From Ostrinia nubilalis (lineage: Eukaryota > Arthropoda > Insecta > Lepidoptera > Crambidae), in NCBI RefSeq assembly GCF_963855985.1, contig NC_087100.1, positions 7,103,001 through 7,167,000 of the forward strand: a DNA stretch of 64,000 nucleotides, written 5' to 3'. Position 1 is the first letter of the stretch. Every line of letters starts with the position of its first letter. Below the pieces are notes generated by a model, which saw only the letters and a list, made by a program, of their open reading frames with translations, was not told where the DNA came from and searched no databases. Shown here piece after piece: positions 11,262 to 21,666 of this stretch. Both the position numbers and the translations under genes were made by a program.

Positions 11262-11265
11262 TTAA

Positions 11266-11967
11266 CGTCCTCTTGCAAATTTTCATCATGAAATAACTTC
11301 TACACAAACAAATTATTTACAACATTCGACTCGTTTGACTTTTAAATCGTTTATATTGCCATGTTGGCTATGTTTTTCGGAATCGTGACTAGGTAAAAGT
11401 TCAGCTCTTCCATAAAATTAATTTTAAATCAGTGAAAATCGTACAAACGAAATTTTGTCTTCGTTTAAATAACCACTGCTTATGTTTCGAGTTCAGCCCC
11501 TCACTTTTAAATTAACTTTGGAAAAGTGTGAATTATTATTTTTTCATTAAAAACCTTTCATCAGACTTGATACGATTATAGTAATAAATACTTCGTTGAA
11601 AGTAAAATACCTACGATGAAATAGATGCTTTAAATGAATTTACTACCATACTTAATTCATAGACTGTTTTATCACATTATAATCAAACATACTTTTCTAA
11701 AAAAAATTATGCAAATAGTCGCAAAGTACTTCATTAAGAAAATGAGGTATACGTACTGCCATTTTGAAGACATCTGGCCATCTTGCTCCAAAAGTATACT
11801 AATTGCAAGCTGCAGCCGCGGGGTGGGGGGGACGCAGACGTTTGACAACTCATTACGAGAGACAACGCTGCCACAACAGAGAAAAAATCAGCAGGATCAA
11901 GGTCTCAGCACACCTTTACAACGAGTCGAATCACCTGGAAATGTAAAAAGGTATCGCATTTTCGCTT
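11266..11967. other. intergenic, no recognised feature
   Basis: Nothing beyond AT-rich DNA and a short G run near 11821. Confidence 0.5.
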
Positions 11968-11970
11968 TTA

Positions 11971-12068
11971 GAGCCAAAGCATACGATGTGTCGTGGCGCC
12001 ACATCGCTCTTGTGCCCGCCACAAATATTTCTACGTAAGACGCCGCAACGGATCGTGTGCTTTGGCTC
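11971..12068. mobile_element. 98-bp MITE with TTA target duplication (PIF/Harbinger-like)
   Basis: The left end GAGCCAAAGCATACGATG pairs with the right end (complement of GAGCCAAAGCACACGATC). TTA stands at 11968-11970 and again at 12069-12071. A 3-bp TWA duplication is the habit of PIF/Harbinger elements, which is the basis for the class. Confidence 0.65.
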
Positions 12069-12071
12069 TTA

Positions 12072-13702
12072 GTGCTCTTATTCTTGTTCTTATTACAAAA
12101 GTCTCTCCTATATTGTTATACTCCAGATAGCAACCACTTTAGGAACCATACACGAGAAGTAAAATCCTTTGAGTTTCACATAGTCGATTCGATTCAATTG
12201 TCTTCAAGTGACAACTGTTTACGTACTTACTGAGCAGCAAAAAGAAATAAGCAGATAACCATAAGGCTAAAAGCTATAAAGCACAGTGGTCTGAAACCCT
12301 GTCAATCCAGCAATAGTCATACAGCACATGACTTTTTTTTTAAATAATTTTGTTATTAATGAACCTACTGTTATCTCCAGCTGTTGTGGTTGGAATGTGC
12401 TTCATTATTTCTTGGCTTTCTCAAATTGCGAGCGGGACTGCTTTTCACAGCTGTTGAAATGTTTAAAATTTGAATGCCCTACCCTTTCGTGAAGTGAGTA
12501 ACGTGGAATAGGGCGATGGCTCGCAAACACTAAATTGAATTTGAAGAGAAGTATTTACGTTCCGCAGTTTTGTAAGACGTTAAGTTTAAACGTCTTGATG
12601 AGGAGGAAACGCTTTAGGACGCTAAATACAAGATGAACCTTTCGTTAGAGAGATGAAGTTGGAAATTTTATTCAGAAGAAAGAATCAGATGATTAAGCAT
12701 TAGTATGGAACTGCAAAAAAGAGAGAGAGTTTACACATTTTTGTAATTCATTCAGTTTTATCGACGATCTCACCACCATTTAACTACCATCAAGTAATTG
12801 TTGAGCATATTTAGTGAATGATTGACATGCACGTAGTGGATACATTGCTAAAACGAAGTCGAAACCTTTCTCAGCATTAGTGCAGATTGGTTGAAAGAAA
12901 AAGTCTAATATACATTATGTACTTAGATATCGCTCTCAAAAAAACTATCTAAAAACACTAAAAGAAAATTATTTTAAGTACCTACTTACTTTCTTCCGGA
13001 AATAAGTCTCGTAGTATATTTTTATTTCGGATTACTCGCAAAATTCATCACTCTGATACTGTCACTACTCTTTTAATACAATATTCTCTGACGTAGCATG
13101 CGGGTCTACCATTGTCTGCCCATTACGTACACGTCATGGACAAAAGGGTTTAATCACGATACGTCTTATGTTATGACGATGATTTTGCTGTCATTTTTCC
13201 GTGAGGGGAAACTATTTTTGTGGAGTAATGAAAAATAACAGTGAAAGAGAAGAGAGAAAATATATACGTCAAAATTATCGATACAGGCAATAGTTATCTG
13301 ATACAACTGAATTTAGTTCAGCTCACTGCTAAAAATAAGGTTAGCAAGAGAGATTCTCCAGGTGGAAAGTTACTATTTACCAAAATTATACCCTGCGGCT
13401 GTGGTCACTTTCTGTGTTAAAATGAGTCATGATTTTATAGTCTTTATTTTTATCCTCGATACAATAATAAAGATAGGCTTCTATCAGAAACTTCTAGTTA
13501 AATCCATAGGAGCCCGCTCCCATTGGTTAACCTTCACTTAAGATAAATTATTTGTAAGATCACGGCCAGGTCGCAGAACTACTATATAAACCATAGTAAA
13601 AAATGTAATACAGTAAAACATCTTGGCCCTTTTCTTGAAATAAATATTTACATTAAACTAAGCTGTATGGTTATTATAATGTAAACTCAAGGTTCTGGAA
13701 TG
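12072..13702. other. intergenic, no recognised feature
   Basis: AT-rich; no gene, no clear repeat seen. Confidence 0.5.
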
Positions 13703-13905
13703 GAGGCCGCGTACCGGGCGCAGCGTGGGACGTCCAGCTACAAGGTGGACCGACGACATCGTAAAGGTAGCAGGGAAGCGCTGGACGCAGGTCGCTACCA
13801 ATCGATCAACGTGGAAAGCATTGGGGGAGGCCTATGTTCAGCAGTGGACGTCATCATCATTTCAGCCATAGGAGGCTGAAATGATGATGATGATGATGAA
13901 ACTCA
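13703..13905 (+). mobile_element. RTE LINE 3' end with a tail-to-tail hairpin
   Basis: The sequence GCGTACCGGGCGCAGCGTGG leads to the RTE C-terminal signature and CAGCAGTGGACGTC. Then comes CATCATCATTTCAGCC, a short gap, and GGCTGAAATGATGATGATG. A plus-strand tail therefore meets a minus-strand tail, making an 18-bp-armed hairpin at about 13846-13896. Confidence 0.78.
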
Positions 13906-13984
13906 AGCCCGTTATTAATATCTAATTCACTGTAACATTATTATGCAAGCCTAAGTGAAAGACAAGGATTTTTTTTTAATTCTG

Positions 13985-14055
13985 TAACTTGTGATACGTG
14001 TGGGTTCACCACAATAGTCCAGCGTGGGGTTCGAACTCACGTTCCTCGGATCTCG
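13985..14055 (-). mobile_element. tRNA-derived SINE fragment, copy 2
   Basis: On the minus strand it shares GAGGAACG, GTTCGAACCCC and GACTATTGTGGTGAAC with the copy at 3308-3402. Confidence 0.55.
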
Positions 14056-14065
14056 ATTCGACTAG

Positions 14066-14166
14066 GAAGAGCCTGGATGCGGGCAGCGCAGGACCGTTCA
14101 TTATGGAAAACCTTTGGGGAGGCTTTTGTCCAGCAGTGGACGTCATTTGGCTGAAACGAACGATAC
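14066..14166 (+). mobile_element. RTE LINE 3' end (ACGA-tailed family)
   Basis: It encodes GRAWMRAAQDRSLWKTFGEA-like residues in part, then CCAGCAGTGGACGTCATTTG and GGCTGAAACGAACGA. It is a short 5'-truncated copy. Confidence 0.72.
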
Positions 14167-14747
14167 TATGATGAGAATTATTTTCTTCGTCTTTATAAAG
14201 ACGTCTTACTGTTATGTTATACTATGCCATCGCCACATGATTACTGCGACAGCGAGGCGCTATCAGATCGCGCTTGCAGGTGGCGCCATCTCAACTTGAC
14301 GTTTGTACTCATTCGCCTAGAATTAATTCCCCCAGAATTAATTCTGGGTCGGGTACAGTCTTCTTAGTAATTTGCTATCTGTAGTATCAAGCTTAACTTG
14401 GTAACAACCATTTACTTGATAGCAAACATTTCTTGGAAAGGTGGGATCAGTTTTACGAGGAAAAACAAATGAAAACCTAGACTAGATCTTAAGAAGGATT
14501 TCCGTTACTAGATGAAAATGTATTTTCTTGAAATCTCAGATACATTTTCTTAATTGAACTTGCACAGTTGGTATTTACTGGTTTTGCCATCGTAATATTA
14601 TTACAATAAACAACTCCATGTTGTTATAGATAGTTGGCATTAAGGTAAGTCTAGAATGTTCGAACAGACAAATGCATGTATTAATTTTAGTTATTTTTTT
14701 TAATGTGAATTAATTAGTACCTCCTCAACTGGTCTGGATAGCTTCGG
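14167..14747. other. intergenic, nothing recognised
   Basis: It includes a small repeat AGAATTAATTCCCCCAGAATTAATTC near 14320. No gene. Confidence 0.45.
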
Positions 14748-14890
14748 AAGTGTTTTTTTATGAGACAGGAGGCAAATGAGCAGACGGATCACCTGATGGT
14801 AAATGATTACTGCCGCCCATAGACACCCGCAGCCTCGTACAAATCAAAATCATGCTTCTACAGGGGAGACTAGGAGACTAAACAACCTAA
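14748..14890 (+). repeat. lepidopteran SINE-like interspersed repeat
   Basis: It contains ATGAGACAGGAGGCAAATGA, GCAGACGGATCACCTGATGG and TGCCGCCCATAGACACCCGC. I recognise this as a very common dispersed repeat in Lepidoptera. Its ends were not resolved. Confidence 0.55.
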
Positions 14891-15522
14891 TTGTGATGAT
14901 AATGATGATGAATTAAGTATTTAATTATACCTGCAACTACATCGAAAATGTAATTTTTATCCCATTAACCCGAGCCCGCCCGATTAAATAAAAAAAAAGA
15001 AGACATTACATAAGAATACAAGTAAGTGGATTCAACCGTTCTTCTAACAATATTTTACAAAAGACTTAGAAATCCTAAGAAATAATTGGACTAAATTTAT
15101 GTAGTCTGACTGTACGTAAGCACTTACAGGATTCATTCTTATTACAAACCCGCCCACAACGGCTACAGTTTCTTAGAAGGATTAATTTCATTTCATTTTC
15201 TAATCAACCACAGATAGGCTGACTGGGAACATTAAGTACAAAAAATAATGAAGTGAGATAGTTTTATTCATACTGAAATGTCAGTCTTGAAGAAAAACGG
15301 CTCTAAAAATAAAAGATAAGGTGAAAATATTCATGTTTAAGAGAAGATTTTGTCCAGTTTCAGTCCTCTATTAGGAGTAAATCAAGCCTTCCATAATGAG
15401 CGACAAAAACTGCGATTTCTCTCATTCCTTTATTTTATAAAAGATATTGAACCATCTTATTGTCTAATAGGCAGAATCATTTTATCACTTTTAGTTTAGT
15501 ATAGGTAGCTACTTAAGTTTTA
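14891..15522. other. intergenic, nothing recognised
   Basis: AT-rich DNA without visible features. Confidence 0.45.
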
Positions 15523-15696
15523 TTATCATCATCATTTCAGCCATAGGACGTCCACTGCTGAACATAGACCTCTCCCAATGACTTCCACATCGCACGGTTG
15601 GTAGCGGCATGCATCCAGCGCCTTCCTGTTACCTTTATCAGGTCGTCGGTCCACCTTGTGGGTGGACGTCCCACGCTGCGTTTTCCGGTACGTGGC
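15523..15696 (-). mobile_element. RTE LINE 3' end, minus strand
   Basis: It begins ATTATCATCATCATTTCAGCC and continues with GACGTCCACTGCTGAACATA and the usual CGTCGGTCCACCTTGTGG, ending with CGTTTTCCGGTACGTGGC. It is a 5'-truncated copy of about 175 bp. Confidence 0.78.
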
Positions 15697-17156
15697 TTAG
15701 ATTAGTTTCAATTAACTAGCAGCAAAAGTTATGTGAAAAATCCTTTTATATTCTAGGAATCACGAGCATCTGCAACTTTTATAAAATGTGCCGTTGATTT
15801 TCAAAGCGTAGTCTACATAGTCACTTTTATTACCAAGGAAAAATAAGGCATGTTTTCCATTTCCTACATAAATATTAACTTAATTAACCCCGCGCCAAGG
15901 GAACTCTTTATCTCCAAATAAGATATAAACATCCCCAAAAGAGCATTTAAGCTATCGTATTAAAAATAAACCTAAGGCCACCGAGGTCCGATGTTTTCAA
16001 ATTGTCGGTCGCGTATCTCATAATTAAATTAAGTTGGAAACGTCGAAATCCCCGGGGAATGATCAATCGGGGCCCCTCAAGATTGTTATGAGACCGGGAG
16101 GAAGCCAATTAATTAAGGGGATCGTGGATCGCCTTGAAGATTAAATATTTTAAATGGAAAAAATTTTCTTCATAAACCGGCTGTGAGTGGCCAGATCTTC
16201 GAGGGTACTTTAAACTTTCATGGCCAGCTACAATTGCTTATTATTTACACGTACCTACATAAAGTCGACAGACGGATTAATACTGTACGATTTAGCATTA
16301 CATTACATTTTATGTCAACAATGACCAGAAGTCCATAATGAATCCCAATATTTTAGAAATTACATAAAAATCGCACAAATCATATACAAATCCCAGTACA
16401 ACTTGTGCCCGAACGCGAATTACAACAAAACTGCGCCTTCACTGTTTCCATCACCTCCGAAATTGCCTTCAAAATAAAGCAGACTCTATGTAGATGCTTT
16501 ATCACCTCGCGACAATGGCCATGACGTCAAAGGTGCTGCGTATAACACTGTATCATTCCGTGGAACAACGCGATGCATTATGTTACACAAGCCCCGCGAA
16601 AGCTATTTATCTGTAACACGGAACTCCTGGTGACAAGACGCGTTCCATTTCATTTCATATTCCAACTGAAATGGGGTCTTGTAGACCCTACCACATAGTA
16701 CTCGCTCCAACTCGATGGGTTTTAGCAATTCCTATGAAATATTTTTACGTAAATTATGTATTATTAAATTATCTTCTTGCAATTTTGATCCAATAACTAT
16801 CCCCTTCCAAAAAGGAAAAGATCGTTCTTAGTGTAAGGACGTTTATGACGACCTACGTTTTTCAGTCCAACATTTTCTTCCTTGTAAGTTTTCAGTCTTA
16901 TGTACTGGCGAGTAAAATAATAAGTATCGATAAATTATTTATCTTTATGTGGTGCAATGGGATAGAGAACATTAATTAATGTTTAATTAGGCATTAGATT
17001 AATCTCCGGCTTGTCCAGTATTAGGTATAACTTAATACAGGTAAAGTAAGTACGGGTAAGCCTAATTACAATCAGCCAGTAATTTTATTTACTGCTCATT
17101 TTCTGGGAAAACTTTATCCAAACACCGTCAAAGATTCGAGGGAATAAATTATCCAG
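15697..17156. other. non-repetitive intergenic DNA, possible conserved regulatory stretch at 15960-16640
   Basis: No coding frame. Around 15990-16130 the base composition rises. The stretch holds homeodomain-type AATTAATTA near 16110 and GGGGCCCC near 16070, without any recognised repeat. It could be an enhancer-type conserved element. This is only an impression from composition. Confidence 0.2.
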
Positions 17157-17263
17157 TAGGCCTAAGATGCGCGCCGTGATAAGCGGTTATCACGCCATTT
17201 TATCGATTTTCCCCATACATTTTGACGTCGATAAAAGTTATCACGGCGCGCATCTTAGGCCTA
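17157..17263. mobile_element. 107-bp palindromic MITE, copy 1
   Basis: The ends are TAGGCCTAAGATGCGCGCCG and its reverse complement. The second copy at 30234-30340 has the same length and lies in the opposite orientation (its loop is the reverse complement of this one). No coding capacity. Confidence 0.82.
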
Positions 17264-17496
17264 CCGATTTCATTATCTGGGAAAATGTGCTTTAATTTTC
17301 TTGATCAACTCCTTAATTCCCTATTTTTGACGCTCATTAACGTTTAACGTCAATTTATAGTTAACATCTTTATTTAATTTGTCTCTCAAATCACCTTTCT
17401 CAAAACTACGCTTCTCTTCTACCGTCCAAAAGCAAAATAACACTCATAGCTTATTTTAATAACCATCTATCTTAGTTGATACTTTCGTAACCTTCA

Positions 17497-17650
17497 AAGT
17501 CAAAGTCAAAACTTTATTTGTATAGACATTAAATAGTACTTACAAATCACCAAATATTTTGCTCTTAAGGAGCCTTTAGCCATAAAATGGTTTATCCTAA
17601 CTTCTCTTTACCCATTCAAGTAGCTGACATTCGGTATAAAGGTTTTATAT
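17497..17650 (-). mobile_element. LINE 3' end with (GACTTT)n tail, minus strand
   Basis: It starts with CAAAGTCAAAGTCAAAACTT, the complement of a GACTTT tail, followed by ATTTGTATAGACATTAAATA and GCTCTTAAGGAGCC. I recognise this as a common lepidopteran CR1/Jockey-like 3' end. Subfamily uncertain. Confidence 0.5.
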
Positions 17651-18004
17651 TGTACGCTAAGCAGCCGCTAAGAAAGGATTACATAAACGGCTGAGAGCTT
17701 TTACGTGAACCAACAATTCAGTTCAGAAATCAGAAGGCAAATCTTTTAACCAATAAAATCGATTAAGGCCTTTAGGTACTTCAGAAACCTTTCTATTTTG
17801 TAGGGTAAAATAAATGTTTTGCCTAAGCAATTTTATTAACCTATTAAGTACAGTCAAAATCACATCGACTTTATTTCTGTTGCAAAACAGCAAAACTTAG
17901 CCAACAGTCAAATATTTTCAATAATATTTCTGTTAGATGTTGAAGGGTAGGTAATACCCAACATTGATGAAACAAACGCTGGCTGTAACAGCGTTTAACA
18001 CTTT

Positions 18005-18110
18005 AAAATTGCGACGGGTTCGTCCAGTGTCTAAGTAGGTAACTGAGATGGAAGAGCAGTCGTCCAGCAAGCGAAAGGTTGTGGGTTCGATTCCTGCCTA
18101 TGTGCAGTTC
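18005..18110 (+). mobile_element. tRNA-like SINE head
   Basis: It contains an A-box-like TAACTGAGATGGAAGAGC and a B-box GGTTCGATTCC within a tRNA-sized stretch. It runs straight into the MITE at 18116. The T-arm pairing is poor, so it is not a working tRNA gene. Confidence 0.4.
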
Positions 18111-18115
18111 GATAA

Positions 18116-18224
18116 GGCTGCACCACCTAACTTTAACCGTTACTTTAACGATACCTAACGGGTGTTTTTTGTTTGGAATTTGACAGATTTTTGTAGTTAA
18201 AGTAAGATCTTGCAACCCAGCATA
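18116..18224 (-). mobile_element. GGCTGGGTTGCACC MITE, copy A (degenerate left end)
   Basis: This is one of seven copies of a MITE of about 118 bp with inverted ends AGGCTGRGTTGCACCA and an internal CACCGG. This copy has lost a few bases of the left end (GGCTGCACCACC). Confidence 0.7.
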
Positions 18225-18548
18225 AGTTTAACCTGTGACAGGTTAATTTTCAAAGCAATAAGAGCTGTCACGCCGTTGTCACGTCACAACTCGGTAGTAG
18301 GGCCTGAGATGGGTCGTTATCTGTTAGTTAAATCGGTGTAATAGCGTGTTATTGTACCTGTACGAGAACAATGGCTGTTCCGAGACCTCTTTGGTAGTAA
18401 CTGCTGAAATTACAAATTACTTGTTACATTGTTATTTGATTCCTGTTGTCTTTAACGCGAAACCTACAGTCCAACATGAACATGATGCAATAAACATATA
18501 CAAATGACTATGACTATGACAACACAACGATTGCAAAGTAACACCTCC

Positions 18549-18832
18549 TTGTCGGCCGTTTGGTGTGGTGGTTCAGAACGGATTACTATGCCGAGAGGTC
18601 CCGGGTTCGATTCCCGGCCGGGCAGAAATTGAAATGATGAATTTTAATTTCTGTGATGGGTCTGGGTGTGACTATGTATAATATTTATGTATTTAAAAAA
18701 AAAAGTATATAAGTAGTATATCCGTTAAGCTAGCACCCATAACACAAGCATTAAGTTGCTTACTTTGGGGCTAGCTGGCGCTGTGTGAAATTGTCCAAAG
18801 ATTTATTTATTTATTTATTTATTTATTTACCT
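18549..18832 (+). mobile_element. tRNA-derived SINE with ATTT tail
   Basis: The head GTTTGGTGTGGTGGTTCAGA (A box) and CCGGGTTCGATTCCCGGCCG (B box, good T-arm) are tRNA-like. The body is TTAATTTCTGTGATGGGTCT and ends in (ATTT)n at about 18800-18829. The body recurs as a headless fragment at 59066-59170. It could be transcribed by RNA polymerase III. Confidence 0.75.
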
Positions 18833-19006
18833 ACTACGTATATATTGGTTTAATGAGGCTGTCTGTACTTTTCAATCACAAATGGCAATTATTTCATTCT
18901 ACTTTGCTTTTGTTTAAAAACCGATTTTCACAAAATCACCCTCCCATGTTGATACTCGCTCCCGTATCTACCTGGCACTGACTGAGTAAAGCGCTATTAT
19001 AGTAAA

Positions 19007-19233
19007 CTAGCTTTCCGCCCGCGGCTTCGCCCGCGTGGAATTTTGTCTGTCACAGAAAAACTTTATCGCGCGCGTCCCTGTTTCAAAAACCGGGATAAAA
19101 ACTATCCTATGTTCTTTCCCGGGACTCAAACTATCTCTATGCCAAATTTCATCAAAATCGGTTGCGAGGTTTAAGCGGGAAAGCGTAACAGACAGACAGA
19201 CAGACAGAGTTACTTTCGCATTTATAATATTAG
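19007..19233 (-). mobile_element. non-autonomous Helitron-like element (GTCT-array family), minus strand
   Basis: The 3' end, read on the minus strand, is CCGCGGGCGGAAAGCTAG followed by T. It has a (GACA)n array at about 19192 and the same 5' core (ATTATAAATGCGAAAGTAAC) as the element at 1529. The 5' end is less clear than in other copies. Confidence 0.65.
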
Positions 19234-19650
19234 TTGGGATTACTACTAATATTCTGTACAAAGAATGTCAACCTTATTCTGCTGGTAACAACTCACTGGT
19301 CTGTTTGTTGAAATGGTACTCATTTGTTACTATGAGTAAAACAATTTAACAAATAAACGTCGATTTCTTCGTCTAGACTTGAGACAAATATTTTCAGTTT
19401 TATTGAGTTTATTATTGATAACTTGACTGAAACAAATTAACGAAAACACGAAAATCGGATTATGGCAAATCGATTTCTTGGTGTTCAGTAAAAACAAAAC
19501 AATGTTTGACTTCTACATTTATCTTTTGTTTCTATCGTGTGGCCTGTTAACAATTTCCAAAACCCTAGTGTCACTAGCCGGGGTGTCTAAAACATTGAAT
19601 CATTTCTTTTTGGTATGATAATAGTCTTTATTATGAATCAATAATTGGTA

Positions 19651-19730
19651 GGCCAAAGACCTCCTCCAAGGATATCTACAACGACCGGTGGTACGCTTCC
19701 TTCTACAAACTCTCGACCTTATAAAAGAAT
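19651..19730 (-). mobile_element. old RTE LINE relic
   Basis: GGCCAAAGACCTCCTCCAAGG and ATATCTACAACGACCGGT resemble the usual RTE end with many changes. Weak match. Confidence 0.4.
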
Positions 19731-19736
19731 CCAACT

Positions 19737-20293
19737 CTAACTAAGTACGAAACGAAACATTAAATCACCTGAAAAATACTTGGTCTGTTTGTGAATCCAT
19801 TTTCTAATTTTACAACGCGAGCTTACAACTCCCCAATTAAAATATTAACACCTCCATTATGCAATATGATAACACAATTACTATGTTCCTTTATATAGCC
19901 TGAAGCATGCCAGAATGTTAACGTACCACTTAGCCCGATGTCAGTCACCCTTGACAGAAACGATAATTTATATTCAGGCCCACTCACCTGATAATCACAC
20001 TATAGGAAGGCACAGAAAGTTCACTATAGAACTTAAGACACCTTATTGTGATTTACTTATGGTGAATGAGGCTACTGCTCTAATAAGTGTATTGTATGAT
20101 AGTGCTTATTAGATAATTTGAATATCAATTATGCTGATGGCTTAGTGGCTAAGATTAGTTTGCTTGTATAACTTAATTGCAATATAGAGATACCCGCGGA
20201 AATACTTCTTTGAAGTCTTACTGAGACATATAATTCATTGTGTTTCTATTTAATGTTTAGTATATCTTGTATAGAAAGTTTGAAATTGATAGG
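19737..20293. other. intergenic, nothing recognised
   Basis: Only short, random-looking open frames. Confidence 0.45.
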
Positions 20294-21274
20294 TAGTCCA
20301 GTCAACGAATGCTTTAACGACGGTGTAGAGAGAAATCCGTGGAACACAATTTCTGACCTCGGGACTTTATTTAGACTAGTTAAGAGGTGAACATAGTAAA
20401 AGTCCCCGCCCTTAGCCCTTGAGCCGGCGGGGAGAGGCGGGTTTAAAGGTACCACTTTTTGGTTTTTCGCTTAATCCTCGGAAACTATGCGTCCTAGTGA
20501 CATGGCTACTATGAACCAATAAAAGCTTATTCAATTTGCTACAGGTGAGACAGTCAAGTTTTTCTATATATTGTATAGTTTTCGCGGCATCTGCTCTAGA
20601 AGCTCTGTAATATTGGAAATTTTAATTTCGTCTTACATGTACCCATCAGGAGAAAATCGACTAAATCAACATTAAGCAAACATTATAGACATGCGGAAGC
20701 ATGTTAATCCTAGTTCCAGGGAGAGGACTGCACCGTGCGTACATTTAGACGAACTAATTGGAGCCACTTTTGACTCCTCATCACTCAAAAAGCACTGTGC
20801 ATTAACACTTCAAATTTGGCTCATGTGTTGAGACTTGCAAGATAAACATCAGCTTCAAATTTCATAAATATTACTCAAACGGTTATTTAGGTATTGACGT
20901 TTAAAAATCGACATTTAGGACACTAAAATCTATCTATCACCTGTGAAATGTTAAAATTTACTGGTTTTTTATTTTCTCCTTTGTATTTACAAAACTACTT
21001 ATCTGGATGCCAAATTTGAACCTTCAAGGTCATCTGGAAGTGGTTAGAATTTGGTCTTATAGGTCAGCCATGTCATGTCACTAGGACGCATAGTTTCCGA
21101 GGATTAAGCGAAAAACCGAAAAGTGGTACCTTTAAACCCCCCTCTCCCCGCCGGCTCAAGGGCTAAGGGCGGGGACTTTTGCTATGTTCACCTCCTAACT
21201 AGTCTAAATAAAGTCCCGAAGTCAAAAATTGTGTTCCAGGGATTTCCATCTATAATGCTTTATTGACTGGACTA
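20294..21274. mobile_element. 981-bp foldback DNA element with about 210-bp terminal inverted repeats
   Basis: The left arm 20294-20506 and right arm 21066-21274 are inverted copies. They share TAGTCCAGTCAA at the ends, GGTTTTTCGCTTAATCCTCG near the inner edge, and the GC-rich block GAGCCGGCGGGGAGAG. The central 560 bp are unique and non-coding. Arms differ at scattered sites and by small indels, so the insertion is of moderate age. Confidence 0.82.
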
Positions 21275-21664
21275 AGGTAAGTATAATGTAATAGATAAAT
21301 TCATTATTTTCACAAAAGCTATTTTTTATGAATAATGATTATAATTTTATAATTTAAATAATAAAACGTTGTTTGCATAGAAATTGAATTGTGCTATCTA
21401 TGTTTAAGTTTAATAAATATTTCAACCTTATCTTAGATTCGATCACTGAGTTTTTGACTGAAAAAATATGCTAATTAATTTTATTTGAATCAATATAAAT
21501 ATAATATTATGTAATTAATCGACATTATTTTTAAGATCAATTGTAATTTGCATGCTAACTGACATTAGCCAAATAGGAATGCACTTTTAATAAAATACTA
21601 ACACCACTTATGTATTTACCCTATTTTTTGAGCAAATAAATAATTTGAATTTGAATTTGAATTT
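21275..21664 (+). mobile_element. LINE 3' UTR with (GAATTT)n tail
   Basis: The stretch ends in AATAATTTGAATTTGAATTTG at about 21642-21664, the same tail type as the LINE at 44160-45209. The 5' limit is unknown; only the tail is certain. Confidence 0.45.
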
Positions 21665-21666
21665 AG

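Noticed and set aside
18549..18625. Possible tRNA gene (good B box and T-arm)
   Set aside because: It continues into a SINE body with ATTT tail and lacks a proper full cloverleaf; a SINE head is the better reading.
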